Part shown: positions 8,557 to 17,654 of the stretch, piece by piece
How the letters are laid out: the number at the start of each line of letters is the position of its first letter
Numbering within the stretch: the first letter of the stretch is position 1
From: an uncultured Chitinophagaceae bacterium
Lineage (GTDB): Bacteria > Bacteroidota > Bacteroidia > Chitinophagales > Chitinophagaceae
Assembly (NCBI GenBank): GCA_937958995.1
Contig: CALGAP010000014.1
Coordinates: forward strand, 1 to 52,640
Reading direction: 5' to 3'
DNA length: 52,640 nucleotides
Position numbers and translations under genes: made by a program
The notes under the pieces: model-generated
The model's input: only the letters and a program-made list of their open reading frames with translations
Databases searched by the model: none
What the model was told of the DNA's origin: nothing

Positions 8557-9960
8557 ATGAATCAGTACCTGTTATTACGCGATAACAAACAGAGCGGGCC
8601 TTACACCATGGAGGAACTCGTGGCGAAAGGTCTGAAGGCCTACGACCTGGTGTGGGTAGAAGGAAAAAGTGCGGCCTGGCGTTATCCCAGTGAAATAGCA
8701 GAGCTGAAGCCTTATGCTCCCGTGGTGGAAGAACAACCTTACGATCGTTTTTACAAGAAGAACCAGGAAGAATCTCATCCCGCACTCGACCGCGCTCGCA
8801 GGGCCGCATTGGCAGCAGCCAAAAAAGAAAGGGCTGCCGTTTTCAATACCGTAACAGAAGCTGAACCTGTTCAACAGCGTGTACAGGATTTTGCAAGGCA
8901 GGAAGAAACTGCTGCTAAAAAACTGCAGGAACAAAAACCTGTCGTGCAGCCTAAAAAAATTTACGTTACACTGCCTGCATCTGCCGGTAAGGTATTGAAC
9001 GAAGAATCGAAAAAACCTGTTACCACATTCTCAGAATCCATCAATACCATTGCCGAAGAGCGCCCCGCAGTGAAGAAGCAGGAAGAACCTGCGCCTGTTG
9101 TAGTGCTGAATGAATCCATTACGCACAACACAACGGGCAAAGACCTGTACACACAGTTGCAGGAAAACGAACGCGCCAAAGCTTCCGCTCGCCAACCCCG
9201 CACCATGCGGCCCGTAATGATGGCGCTTACCGCTGCCTGCATATTGTTGTTTGGCGTGATCATAGGGTTATACATCAGCAATATGAAGCAGCGGTCGCAA
9301 AGTAAGGAACTGGAAGCGCTGGTTAAAAGAATACAGGAGCGGGAAAAGAATCGCAACAACACTCCAGCTACCCTGCCCGCACAGGTGCCGCAACAGATAG
9401 TAGAAGAAATGAAGCAGGCCATCGATAGCAGCAATGCGGCTAAAGAGGAACCTGCTTCCGAACAGAAACTCCATATCTCTACGGTTTCCCGCAAAGGCAA
9501 TACGTCGCCTGAAGTAAAGCAACAGGTTGCTGGCAACAACACGCCCGCCACAATAGAAAATAAAGAACCGATTGTTTCCAATGCAGTGGTAAAAGAAGAA
9601 GAGCCGAAAGACAAGATCAGCTATCAGCAGGCAGCCCTGGAAGCCGCGCGCAAGAATATTCACCAGATGCTGCTGGTAGAAAACAGCGATTACAAAACCG
9701 GTCTGTTGGGTGGAATTTCCAACCTGTTTATGACCCTGTCTAACAATAGCCGCTATCCGCTGGACCAGGTGGAAATTGAAATTAAATATTATGGTCCCGA
9801 ACAGAAGCTGGTGAGAACGCAGACTTTAGTATTTAACGACCTGGCACCCGGCGAACAAAAAACGTTGGAAGCGCCACGCACCAACCGCGGTATATCGATT
9901 GATTATGCCATCACGCGCATTCAGTCGAAAGTGTTGGGACTTGCCCAGAATCGATTTTAG
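8557..9960 (+). CDS. GYF_2-domain membrane protein
   Basis: The 467-residue product begins with a GYF_2 (DUF4339-like) domain at about 1-55: YLLLRDNKQSGPYTMEELVA, then the conserved W of VWVEGKSAAWRY. Such domains bind proline-rich peptides or other proteins. A long, low-complexity Ala/Glu/Lys-rich linker follows. One transmembrane helix lies at about 217-238 and a short coiled coil at 240-265. After another disordered stretch comes a C-terminal beta domain (about 370-467) with LSNNSRYPLDQVEIEIKYYG, resembling the extracytoplasmic FxLYD-like folds. The exact function is unknown. Confidence 0.75.
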   Translation: MNQYLLLRDNKQSGPYTMEELVAKGLKAYDLVWVEGKSAAWRYPSEIAELKPYAPVVEEQPYDRFYKKNQEESHPALDRARRAALAAAKKERAAVFNTVTEAEPVQQRVQDFARQEETAAKKLQEQKPVVQPKKIYVTLPASAGKVLNEESKKPVTTFSESINTIAEERPAVKKQEEPAPVVVLNESITHNTTGKDLYTQLQENERAKASARQPRTMRPVMMALTAACILLFGVIIGLYISNMKQRSQSKELEALVKRIQEREKNRNNTPATLPAQVPQQIVEEMKQAIDSSNAAKEEPASEQKLHISTVSRKGNTSPEVKQQVAGNNTPATIENKEPIVSNAVVKEEEPKDKISYQQAALEAARKNIHQMLLVENSDYKTGLLGGISNLFMTLSNNSRYPLDQVEIEIKYYGPEQKLVRTQTLVFNDLAPGEQKTLEAPRTNRGISIDYAITRIQSKVLGLAQNRF

Positions 9961-10122
9961 AATTCCACACCTGGTTAATTGTTTCCCCACCTGAACCGGA
10001 AAGTCATTTTTCAGTAGTGTTTTTTCACAAATAACCTATTGGCATGATTTTTTTGGTTGTATCGATCCTTTAATCCACCCACGGGTTATTTTGAAAACAT
10101 ACCCGCCAAAACAACAATACAT

Positions 10123-10431
10123 ATGAAGAAGACAGTTGCAACGTTTATCGCAGTAGTTATTATGGTTGTTGCTTTGCACGCCTTCAGAGTTATGCGACAA
10201 TCTTCTATCTCAGGCGTTGTTACTCCACCTCACCGCGCCAGCCAGATCTGGGCGATTGGAAATGGAGACACACTGAAAACACGGCACGATGAAGGCAACT
10301 TTCACTTCAATGTAAAACCGGGCGCCTACAAACTGATCGTAAAAGGCGCAGCATCGTTTCACGATGTAGTGCTTTATGCCAATGCTGAAGAAGGCAGAAC
10401 GGTGGACCTGGGTACCATTGAAGTAAAATAA
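10123..10431 (+). CDS. small secreted carboxypeptidase-regulatory-like protein
   Basis: ATG 10123 gives a 102-residue product that starts with a signal peptide (MKKTVATFIAVVIMVVALHA). The frame is open to 10057, but the upstream 22 residues would spoil the signal sequence. The mature part (about 28-102) is a single Ig-like/carboxypeptidase regulatory-like beta sandwich: SISGVVTPPHRASQIWAIGN, then GAYKLIVKGA. These are common on secreted Bacteroidota proteins as stability or binding modules. A clear terminator follows at 10465-10487. Confidence 0.65.
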   Translation: MKKTVATFIAVVIMVVALHAFRVMRQSSISGVVTPPHRASQIWAIGNGDTLKTRHDEGNFHFNVKPGAYKLIVKGAASFHDVVLYANAEEGRTVDLGTIEVK

Positions 10432-10464
10432 AAAATTATTCAAGGACGGTTCAGAGAAAGAATG

Positions 10465-10487
10465 TCAGCCGCTTATACAGCGGCTGA
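10465..10487 (+). terminator. intrinsic terminator
   Basis: TCAGCCGC and GCGGCTGA pair around a 7-nt loop and are followed by TTTTATTTTAT. It ends the small secreted-protein gene at 10431. Confidence 0.85.
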
Positions 10488-10495
10488 TTTTATTT

Positions 10496-10503
10496 TATAT
10501 TGC
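10496..10503 (+). promoter_or_regulatory. possible -7 element of the saccharopine dehydrogenase-like gene
   Basis: TATATTGC lies 20 nt before the ATG at 10524. The same 11-mer TATATTGCAGC occurs in front of recF at 19536, which supports a shared promoter sequence. It deviates from TAnnTTTG at one base. Confidence 0.35.
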
Positions 10504-10523
10504 AGCTTTATTCTATTCCTGAC

Positions 10524-12029
10524 ATGAAGAATATTGTTGTCATCGGTGCCGGAAAATCGTCAACCTGCCTCATTGAATATCTCCTGGATGAAGCGAAAGA
10601 AAATAACTGGCAGGTTACGGTGGCCGACAGCAACCTGGAGCTGGCCCGGTCAAAGACCGGCAATAACCCACATGCAAAAGCGGTTTTGCTGGACGTGACC
10701 AATGAAGACCAACGCAGCAATATTGTTCAGTCAGCCGATATCGTTATATCACTCCTCCCCGCCGCATTACATTTCCTGGTGGCGAAAGATTGTCTCCGCC
10801 ATGGCAAAAACCTGCTCACCGCGAGTTATGTGGATGATAACATCCGCTCGCTGCAGGATGAGATTGCGGCCAGGGGACTGCTGTTCATCTGCGAAATGGG
10901 TCTCGATCCCGGCATCGATCATATGAGCGCTATGCAGATGATACATGCTATCAAAGCCGGGGGCGGAAAGATCAAGACTTTCAAATCGCATTGCGGCGGC
11001 TTGGTAGCGCCCGAGAGCGACGACAATCCCTGGCATTATAAGATCAGCTGGAACCCGCGCAACGTGGTGATGGCTGGTAAGGCTGGCGCCATCTTCAAGG
11101 AAAATGGCGCAGTGCGCCAGATGAAATACGAAGAACTTTTCGATGCCGGCCGCGTGGTGAATATTCCCGAACTCAGTTACCTGGCTTGGTACCCCAACCG
11201 CGACTCGCTTGGTTATATGTCGCTCTACCAGCTCGAAGAGGCCGATACATTTGTAAGAACCACCCTGCGCTACCCCGAATTTTGTTTTGGGTGGAAAAAT
11301 ATTATCGAACTTAAACTCACCGACGAAACCGTTCAGTATAATACCGATGGTATGACGCTGCAGCAATTTTTTCAGCAGCATTTCAGCAAATACGGTTTTA
11401 ATGAGTGGATAGAAAAACAACTCACCGCGCGTTTTGCACAAACCAAACAATTATTGGAAAAACTGCAACAGTTGTTGCAGGCGGAAAAAGAAGTAGACGA
11501 TGCCGAACGCAAGGACCTGCAGAAATTCATGATGGTGGACGATAGCGGCGAGCTGATGGATGTGAATCTCGACGAGGTAAAAACCCAGGCGGCCGCCACA
11601 GTGGCCGGACAAATGCACGAGGCCAACCTCTCCATGAAGCAGCTTTTTTTCCTGGGAATGGACGACGACAAGACGGTCATCAACAAAGGTATGTGCAGTG
11701 CCGCCGACGTGTTGCAATTTGCCATGGAAAAAAAGCTTGCCCTGGCCGATACCGATAAGGATATGATTGTGATGCTGCATGAAATAGAGTACGAACAAGA
11801 CGGGAAACTTCAGAATACAGCCAGTTGCCTGATCGTAAAAGGCCAGGATCATTTGCGCACGGCTATGGCCAAAACCGTGGGTCTGCCATTGGGAATTGGC
11901 GCCAAGCTGATATTACAGGGAAAAATAAAAACCACAGGATTGCACATACCCATACTTCCTGAAATTTACCAGCCGGTGTTAAGAGAGCTTTCTTTACACG
12001 GCGTATCATTCCGCGAGACGCGCCAATAA
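10524..12029 (+). CDS. saccharopine dehydrogenase-like oxidoreductase
   Basis: The product has an N-terminal Rossmann fold (NIVVIGAGKSSTCLIEYLL, residues 3-21) and a C-terminal saccharopine dehydrogenase domain (about 130-440; FICEMGLDPGIDHMSAMQMI, FKSHCGGLVAPESDDNPWHY). The family covers the lysine-forming/degrading saccharopine reductase and related amino-acid dehydrogenases; the true substrate is not evident. The ATG at 10524 (MKNIVVIGAGKS) is chosen over 10500 because it places the glycine motif at the usual distance. The 501-residue length fits the family. Its 3' end overlaps the convergent sirtuin gene by 24 nt. Confidence 0.85.
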   Translation: MKNIVVIGAGKSSTCLIEYLLDEAKENNWQVTVADSNLELARSKTGNNPHAKAVLLDVTNEDQRSNIVQSADIVISLLPAALHFLVAKDCLRHGKNLLTASYVDDNIRSLQDEIAARGLLFICEMGLDPGIDHMSAMQMIHAIKAGGGKIKTFKSHCGGLVAPESDDNPWHYKISWNPRNVVMAGKAGAIFKENGAVRQMKYEELFDAGRVVNIPELSYLAWYPNRDSLGYMSLYQLEEADTFVRTTLRYPEFCFGWKNIIELKLTDETVQYNTDGMTLQQFFQQHFSKYGFNEWIEKQLTARFAQTKQLLEKLQQLLQAEKEVDDAERKDLQKFMMVDDSGELMDVNLDEVKTQAAATVAGQMHEANLSMKQLFFLGMDDDKTVINKGMCSAADVLQFAMEKKLALADTDKDMIVMLHEIEYEQDGKLQNTASCLIVKGQDHLRTAMAKTVGLPLGIGAKLILQGKIKTTGLHIPILPEIYQPVLRELSLHGVSFRETRQ

Positions 12030-12701
12030 TTTTTTCAGCTCCGCCACTCCTTCCGTGGCCGGCTTTTCAATAGCGGTCAGGTTATGCAGCGAAGTGGTAT
12101 AAGGAATTTTCTTATCGATAATAAACTTGGCAATTTCCCAGGGCGCGTAGTTTACCAGTCCAGCCGCGGGATACACCACCAGCGAAGTACCTATCACCAC
12201 AAAAATATCGGCGCCGGCCACTATCGGTATGGCCTGTTCGATCATCAAAACGTGTTCTTCAAACCAAACGATATGCGGACGCAGTTGCGCGCCGTCTTCT
12301 GCCTTATCCCCCAGGTTAATATTGCCGCGGATTTCATATACGAGATCCTCATTGATCTCGCTGCGCATTTTAAAAATTTCGCCATGCAGGTGCAGCACTT
12401 TCGTACTGCCCGCACGCTCGTGCAGGTCATCGATATTTTGGGTGATAATGTGCACGTCGAAATCATTTTCCAGTTCCGCCAGCCCGTAATGACCCGCATT
12501 CGGTTGTGCTTCCAGCACATTTCTGCGGCGCATATTATAAAAGTCGAGCACCAGCTGAGGGTTTTTTCTCCACGCACGGGGCGTGGCCACTTCTTCTACA
12601 TTATACCCTTCCCATAAACCATCGCTGTCGCGAAATGTTTTCAAACCACTCTCCGCGCTCATGCCCGCGCCCGATAACACCACTAATTTCTTTTTGCCCA
12701 T
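12006..12701 (-). CDS. cobB: NAD-dependent protein deacylase (sirtuin, zinc-free type)
   Basis: Class III sirtuin that removes lysine acyl groups using NAD+. Visible motifs are GAGMS (11-15), QNID (88-91), the catalytic His106 in LHLHGE, and LRPHIVWF (140-147). Tyr55 and Arg58 (YNMR) match the Y-x-x-R pair of SIRT5/CobB-type enzymes that bind succinyl or malonyl groups. The protein contains no cysteine at all, so the usual four-Cys zinc ribbon is missing. It is replaced by a short segment around residues 111-138. This is known among Bacteroidota sirtuins and does not by itself mean inactivity. Gene symbol by analogy. Confidence 0.88.
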   Translation of the reverse strand: MGKKKLVVLSGAGMSAESGLKTFRDSDGLWEGYNVEEVATPRAWRKNPQLVLDFYNMRRRNVLEAQPNAGHYGLAELENDFDVHIITQNIDDLHERAGSTKVLHLHGEIFKMRSEINEDLVYEIRGNINLGDKAEDGAQLRPHIVWFEEHVLMIEQAIPIVAGADIFVVIGTSLVVYPAAGLVNYAPWEIAKFIIDKKIPYTTSLHNLTAIEKPATEGVAELKKLLARLAE

Positions 12702-12818
12702 AGCAGGGCAAATTATTTATTTTTTAGCGATCAGAGAACTCTTACCAACCGATCCCTCGATAGCTATATGCAGTTATCCCCGTATACAAGTAGTTAGTAG
12801 AAAGTAATCCCCGAAATG

Positions 12819-13229
12819 TTAATTCATGCCGGCCAACTCCATAATGATGTTCCATTCTTCTTCTGTCACGGGCTGTACAGAAAGCCGGCTGATGCGTACA
12901 AGCGCCATTTTGGCCAGGCGCTTATCTTTTTTAATGGCCTCGAGCGGCACGGGGTTTTTTAGTTTCTTGTGGGCTTTTATGTCTACTGCCGACCAGGTAT
13001 CATCTTCTGCAGTGGGGTCGGGATATGCTTCTTTTACCACTTTGGCGATGCCTACTACCTGGTGCTCTTTCATGCTGTGATAGTAAAGCACTTCATCACC
13101 CTTCTTCATATTCCTGAGGTGCAATCGTGCGGCATAGTTGCGTACACCCGTCCATTCTGTTTGCTTGTCTTTTACCAATTGCTCCCAGGGATATACATCG
13201 GGCTCAGATTTTACCAGCCAATACGCCAT
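12819..13229 (-). CDS. EVE domain-containing protein
   Basis: A 136-residue single EVE domain (PUA-like fold). It begins MAYWLVKSEPDVYPWEQL and contains WTGVRNYAARLHLRNMKKGD and the YYHSM segment typical of the thymocyte-nuclear-protein-1 group. EVE domains recognise modified bases in DNA or RNA. No partner enzyme is encoded next to it and it appears to be a single-gene unit divergent from the TonB receptor. Confidence 0.9.
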   Translation of the reverse strand: MAYWLVKSEPDVYPWEQLVKDKQTEWTGVRNYAARLHLRNMKKGDEVLYYHSMKEHQVVGIAKVVKEAYPDPTAEDDTWSAVDIKAHKKLKNPVPLEAIKKDKRLAKMALVRISRLSVQPVTEEEWNIIMELAGMN

Positions 13230-13360
13230 AGTGGTGAAGTTTTTGAGCGATGAAAATACAGAAAAATATGGTTTGCGATCTCCTGAAGATATTTGTGATC
13301 GATGCAGTTTTTACCCATTTTTTAATGTATGTGCGGTTGCAGAATTAAGAAAATTACCCC

Positions 13361-13368
13361 CAACTTTG
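13361..13368 (+). promoter_or_regulatory. candidate promoter of the TonB receptor gene
   Basis: CAACTTTG resembles the -7 box (TAnnTTTG, one mismatch) with a TTG at 13336-13338 near the -33 position. The ATG at 13378 is only about 10 nt beyond, so the leader would be very short. Confidence 0.4.
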
Positions 13369-13377
13369 TAGCCGATT

Positions 13378-15615
13378 ATGAGAAAGATAATGTGCACATT
13401 GTTTGTGGTTTTGCCGGCTTTATTCGTTAATGCGCAAAACATGTTGCAAGGCCGCGTAATTGACAAAGCCACCCGGGAACCCCTCGAGCTCGCTTATGTT
13501 CGCGTTGCTGGTTCAGAACAAACTGCATTGACCAATAAGCAGGGTTATTTTAGCGTGAAAGGTGTTGCGATGAGTGAATCGCTGATCGTTTCATTTATTG
13601 GTTATGAAACAAAAACGGTGCAGGTTTCCGATCGCACGGAATTAATTATCGAACTTGAAAAGGGCGCGGTGAACCTGCAGGAAGTAGTGATCACCCCACA
13701 ATCAACTGCCCAGTCGTTTCATACCATCAGTAAAATAGATCTCAACCTGCAGCCCGTTCGCTCGGCGCAGGATATTCTCCGCACAGTACCGGGTTTGTTT
13801 ATCGGTCAGCACCAGGGCGGCGGTAAGTCGGAACAGATATTCCTGCGTGGTTTCGATATTGATCATGGAACCGATGTAAATGTTACTGTTGATGGATTAC
13901 CGGTGAATATGGTTTCGCACGCGCATGGCCAGGGATATGCCGATCTCCATTTCCTGATACCTGAGCTTACAGGCAGTGTGGATTATGGCAAAGGTCCCTA
14001 CTATTCGCAGCATGGCAACATGGGAACAGCCGGCTATGTAAGCCTGAGCACCCTGAATAGTCTTGATAAAAGCACAGTGAAACTGGAAGCCGGGCAGTTC
14101 AACACTTTTCGCGGCCTGGCGATGATAGATTTGCTGAGCAGTAAGTTGAAAGAAAAAGGCACCAATGCTTATATCGCCAGCGAGCTGCTATACTCCGATG
14201 GTCCTTTTAAGTCGCCGCAACATTTCAACCGCTTCAATGTATTCGGTAAACTAAACACAATGATCGGCGCGCGGAATAAGTTTACGCTTATCGGTTCTGT
14301 GCTCAGCAGCGATTGGGATGCAAGCGGGCAAATTCCCGAGCGCGCGGTAAAAAGTGGTTTGATCGATCGCTTTGGCGCCATCGATGATACCGAAGGCGGT
14401 TATACCGGCCGCATCAATGCCAGCGCCTCATTGACCAGCTATATAGATCGCGATAATACCTGGGAAAATCGTTTCTATTATTCGCGCTATCATTTTAACC
14501 TGCATTCCAATTTTACTTTTTTCCTCAACGATCCGGTGAACGGCGACCAGATACGGCAGCGCGAAGGAAGAAATATTTTCGGCTACCAGTCTGCATATAC
14601 GCGTCATAGCCAGCTCGGCGCCTTTGCTTTGCGTAGCACATATGGCGCCGGCTTTCGCCTCGACCGCACCAGGGGCAGCGAGTTGTCGCACACCATTAAC
14701 CGCAACACGGTATTGGAATACGTGCAACTGGGTGATATCAGTGAAGATAATTTTTACGCATATACCGATCAGAGTTTTGAAAGCGGTCCCTGGCTTTTTA
14801 ATGTTGGTCTGCGCGGAGATTTTTTCAGTTTCAGGTACAATGATAAACTGGTAACAGAACAGTTGCCGGCGCGTCGTAAATCAATTCTCAGCCCTAAGCT
14901 GAATATACAATACACCGTTAACAATACAACGCAGGTTTATCTCAAAGGTGGAAAGGGCTTTCACAGCAATGATGCCCGTGTAGTGGTATTTAATAATGGA
15001 GAAGATATTCTGCCTGCTGCCTATGGCGCCGACCTGGGCGTATTGTTAAAGCCTGTACCTGATTTGCTGATCAACGTAGCCGGCTGGTACCTGTACCTGC
15101 AGCAGGAATTTGTTTATGTGGGTGATGAGGGCATCGTGGAGCCGAGTGGTAAGACAAGAAGGCTGGGTATTGATTTCTCAGCGCGTTACCAGTTTAACAA
15201 ATGGCTTTTTGCCGATTTCAACGCCAACTGGGCACGCCCGCGGAGTATTGATGAACCAAAGGGGGAAGATTACATTCCGCTGGCGCCCACGCTCACCAGC
15301 ACCGGCGGATTGAGCTGGAAAACGGATAACGGAATTAATGGCAGCATTCGCTATCGGTATATCAAAGACAGACCCGCCAATGAAGACAATTCTGTAGTTG
15401 CAAAAGGTTATACAGTAACCGATCTCTCGCTGAATTATACCAAACGCAGGTATGAAATCGGACTTGCTATCGAAAACCTCTTCAATGTAAAATGGAACGA
15501 AACGCAATTCGATACCGAGTCGCGCCTGAAGGATGAACCTGATCCCATCAGTGAAATTCATTTCACGCCGGGCGTACCGTTTTTTGCCAGGATGAAGTTG
15601 GCGCTGTTTTTTTAG
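13378..15615 (+). CDS. TonB-dependent outer-membrane receptor
   Basis: A 745-residue receptor that would import a ligand across the outer membrane using TonB energy. It has a signal peptide (about 1-20) and a carboxypeptidase-regulatory-like domain (22-95; LQGRVIDKATREPLELAYVR). The plug follows (about 115-215; AQDILRTVPGLFIGQHQGGG) and then a 22-strand-type barrel ending in a terminal aromatic (LALFF). The plug contains a His-rich segment (GFDIDHGTDV, VSHAHGQGYADLHFLIPEL), which could suggest a metal or metal-chelate ligand, but this is inference. No SusD partner is adjacent, arguing against a polysaccharide locus. The stop overlaps the convergent gene by 4 nt. Confidence 0.9.
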   Translation: MRKIMCTLFVVLPALFVNAQNMLQGRVIDKATREPLELAYVRVAGSEQTALTNKQGYFSVKGVAMSESLIVSFIGYETKTVQVSDRTELIIELEKGAVNLQEVVITPQSTAQSFHTISKIDLNLQPVRSAQDILRTVPGLFIGQHQGGGKSEQIFLRGFDIDHGTDVNVTVDGLPVNMVSHAHGQGYADLHFLIPELTGSVDYGKGPYYSQHGNMGTAGYVSLSTLNSLDKSTVKLEAGQFNTFRGLAMIDLLSSKLKEKGTNAYIASELLYSDGPFKSPQHFNRFNVFGKLNTMIGARNKFTLIGSVLSSDWDASGQIPERAVKSGLIDRFGAIDDTEGGYTGRINASASLTSYIDRDNTWENRFYYSRYHFNLHSNFTFFLNDPVNGDQIRQREGRNIFGYQSAYTRHSQLGAFALRSTYGAGFRLDRTRGSELSHTINRNTVLEYVQLGDISEDNFYAYTDQSFESGPWLFNVGLRGDFFSFRYNDKLVTEQLPARRKSILSPKLNIQYTVNNTTQVYLKGGKGFHSNDARVVVFNNGEDILPAAYGADLGVLLKPVPDLLINVAGWYLYLQQEFVYVGDEGIVEPSGKTRRLGIDFSARYQFNKWLFADFNANWARPRSIDEPKGEDYIPLAPTLTSTGGLSWKTDNGINGSIRYRYIKDRPANEDNSVVAKGYTVTDLSLNYTKRRYEIGLAIENLFNVKWNETQFDTESRLKDEPDPISEIHFTPGVPFFARMKLALFF

Positions 15616-16403
15616 CCGAAAATTAATTCATAAGCAGGGTTGCCTGTGGCTGTAGTATAAATTAGTGCAGTAGCGAGAGATATAATGGCTCCTATTCCGA
15701 TCCAGAAAATTATTCTGCCGTGTTGCCGGTCGGGTTCCACGAAATGATAGACCCGACTGCCGTTGGGTAATGTTTTCTGGAATTTCCAGACAGACAATCC
15801 TATAAAGGCACCGACAATGCCCCCGTACAAAGTGACATATTCACCAATGAGTCCAATCAGGCTGATAAAAAACTTATTGGAATCACTAAATGCCAATGGA
15901 TTCGGCGTCCACATGCGCAATCCTGACCATAGAGGCAACAAGTAAGCTATCGCCAATCCGAATCCCGGGAATTTCTTTTGAGATTTTGCCAATACTTCAA
16001 ATCTGCTTTCACGCAATTCCTCCAGCTTTTCCTTCGGCAGACTTTCTCCTTTCCTCTTCAGCAGTTCCACTGCCACCACATAATCGTGCGCGCTCCATTC
16101 GTCGGGGTTAGCTATTATATTCTCCAGCTCCTCGCACGTGAAAGAAAACAAGTAATAGTCCTTTTCGAGCTCATCCAGGTTCACCTTTGTGTTGGCAATC
16201 AGCAGTTCGCTTACCCTTCTGAATTCATGTTGAGGAATGCGAAGATCATATTGATCATTAGGATTGACACCGATGATAACAGCATCAAGAATGCCGCGGG
16301 TTTTGTTGAATGTGTACGGAATGCCGTTTTCTTTCAGAACAGCGATGATTGGCTCCGCCTCTTCAGGACTGAAGAATTGTTGGTATGAAGCGAACTGGTC
16401 CAT
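15612..16403 (-). CDS. membrane protein with DUF2007-like N-terminal domain
   Basis: A 263-residue protein. Residues 5-72 resemble the putative signal-transducing DUF2007 domain (FFSPEEAEPIIAVLKENGIP, then LRIPQHEFRRVSELL). A helical acidic segment follows, then three transmembrane helices (about 147-162, 182-203, 235-255). Its role is unknown. It lies 18 nt after the lutA-like gene on the same strand and probably belongs to the end of that transcription unit. Confidence 0.65.
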   Translation of the reverse strand: MDQFASYQQFFSPEEAEPIIAVLKENGIPYTFNKTRGILDAVIIGVNPNDQYDLRIPQHEFRRVSELLIANTKVNLDELEKDYYLFSFTCEELENIIANPDEWSAHDYVVAVELLKRKGESLPKEKLEELRESRFEVLAKSQKKFPGFGLAIAYLLPLWSGLRMWTPNPLAFSDSNKFFISLIGLIGEYVTLYGGIVGAFIGLSVWKFQKTLPNGSRVYHFVEPDRQHGRIIFWIGIGAIISLATALIYTTATGNPAYELIFG

Positions 16404-16421
16404 GAGTTATGGTTGATCGGG

Positions 16422-17141
16422 TTACCACCCACTCGCCAATACATCCGCAATATGCATTGTTTGTAAACTTAGCCCTTTTTTCCTGATATATCCATCCAGG
16501 TGCATCAGGCAGCTATAGTCGGTGGAGATGATGCACTCTGCGCCGGCATCTTTGGCATTGTTTGCCTTTTGGTCGGCCATGCCTATGGAAATAGAGTCAA
16601 ATTTTACAGCAAAAGTGCCGCCGAAACCACAGCAGGTTTCAACATCGTTCATCTCAACCAACTGCAGGCCTTCTACATGGGCCAGCAGTTTGCGGGGCTC
16701 CTCTTTGATGCGGCATTCGCGCAGCCCAGCGCAGCTATCGTGATAGGTGGCCCTGGCGTGAAAGCTGGCGCCAAAGTTTTCGATTTGCAGCACATTCACC
16801 AAAAATTCGGTGAACTCGTAAGTTCTTTTCTGCAGATCTTTTACTTCGTTATGTTTTGAAGAGTTATCGAAAATTTTTGGGAAATAATTTCTTACAAACC
16901 CCACGCAGCTGGCGCTGGGCGCCACTACATAATCGCTGCCGCTGAAATCGTCGATGAACTTGGTGCAAACGGCTTTGGCATCGTCCCAGAATCCGGCATT
17001 GTAAGCGGGCTGGCCGCAGCAGGTTTGGTTTTCGTTGTAGTTGACAGTGCATCCCGCTTTCTTCAGCACCTTTACCATATTGAAGGCTGTCTGCGGGTAC
17101 AGTTGATCAATAAAGCATGGTATGAAAAGTTGAACGTTCAT
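16422..17141 (-). CDS. (Fe-S)-binding protein, LutA/GlcF-like
   Basis: The 239-residue product is built from two CCG domains: QTCCGQPAYNAG in the first half and ETCCGFGGTFAVKF in the second, with partner cysteines in FIPCFIDQLYP and HDSCAGLREC. This is the architecture of LutA (lactate utilisation) and of heterodisulfide-reductase-like subunits that bind an iron-sulfur cluster for electron transfer. LutB and LutC are not encoded next to it, so a lactate role is uncertain. Its ATG shares one nucleotide with the ribH stop (17141), indicating translational coupling. Confidence 0.85.
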   Translation of the reverse strand: MNVQLFIPCFIDQLYPQTAFNMVKVLKKAGCTVNYNENQTCCGQPAYNAGFWDDAKAVCTKFIDDFSGSDYVVAPSASCVGFVRNYFPKIFDNSSKHNEVKDLQKRTYEFTEFLVNVLQIENFGASFHARATYHDSCAGLRECRIKEEPRKLLAHVEGLQLVEMNDVETCCGFGGTFAVKFDSISIGMADQKANNAKDAGAECIISTDYSCLMHLDGYIRKKGLSLQTMHIADVLASGW

Positions 17142-17641
17142 TATTTTTTCAGGGAATGCACAAATGAAATCATTTTCAGCGCGGTGATTGCAGCTTCCTC
17201 GCCTTTGTGACCATGACGGCCACCAATGCGTTCATCGGCCTGCTGCTGGTTGTCGACCGTCAGCACGCCAAAGATGGTCGGTATGGGTAAGGTCAGGTTC
17301 AGTTCCATCACCCCATCGGTTACGCCGCGGCATACATACTCAAAATGCGGTGTGTCGCCGCGCAGCACGCAGCCGAGAGCTATGAAAGCGCGCGGACGGT
17401 CGTCTTTGTATTTGTACTGCTCCCAGTATTTCCTGACAGCAAAGGGAATTTCAAAAGCGCCCGGCACCGTAACCACGACTATATTGGTAAGACCAGCTTC
17501 CTGCAGTTTTCTAATGCAGCCTTTTTCCAGTTCGTCCACCACGGTGGCGTTCCATTCGGTACGCACAATAACAACGCAGGCATCCTTTTGAGGAATGCCT
17601 GCTTCTGTATTTAATAGTTTACTGTTTGCTACTTCTGCCAT
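17141..17641 (-). CDS. ribH: 6,7-dimethyl-8-ribityllumazine synthase
   Basis: Penultimate enzyme of riboflavin synthesis; it condenses the ribityl-aminouracil with dihydroxybutanone phosphate. Family motifs are present: VRTEWNATVVDEL at the substrate pocket, VPGAFEIPFAV, LGCVLRGDTPHFEYVCRGV with the catalytic-site His, and PTIFGVLTVDNQQQADERIG. At 166 residues it has the normal length for the icosahedral/pentameric subunit. It is the third gene of the minus-strand run pdhA-TPR-ribH-lutA and overlaps lutA by one base; no other rib gene is nearby. Confidence 0.96.
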   Translation of the reverse strand: MAEVANSKLLNTEAGIPQKDACVVIVRTEWNATVVDELEKGCIRKLQEAGLTNIVVVTVPGAFEIPFAVRKYWEQYKYKDDRPRAFIALGCVLRGDTPHFEYVCRGVTDGVMELNLTLPIPTIFGVLTVDNQQQADERIGGRHGHKGEEAAITALKMISFVHSLKK

Positions 17642-17654
17642 ATATCAAAACGGC

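Noticed and set aside
8396..8809. 137-codon minus-strand frame upstream of and overlapping the GYF-domain gene
   Set aside because: It overlaps the well-supported GYF_2 start on the other strand and shows no domain or codon-use signal.
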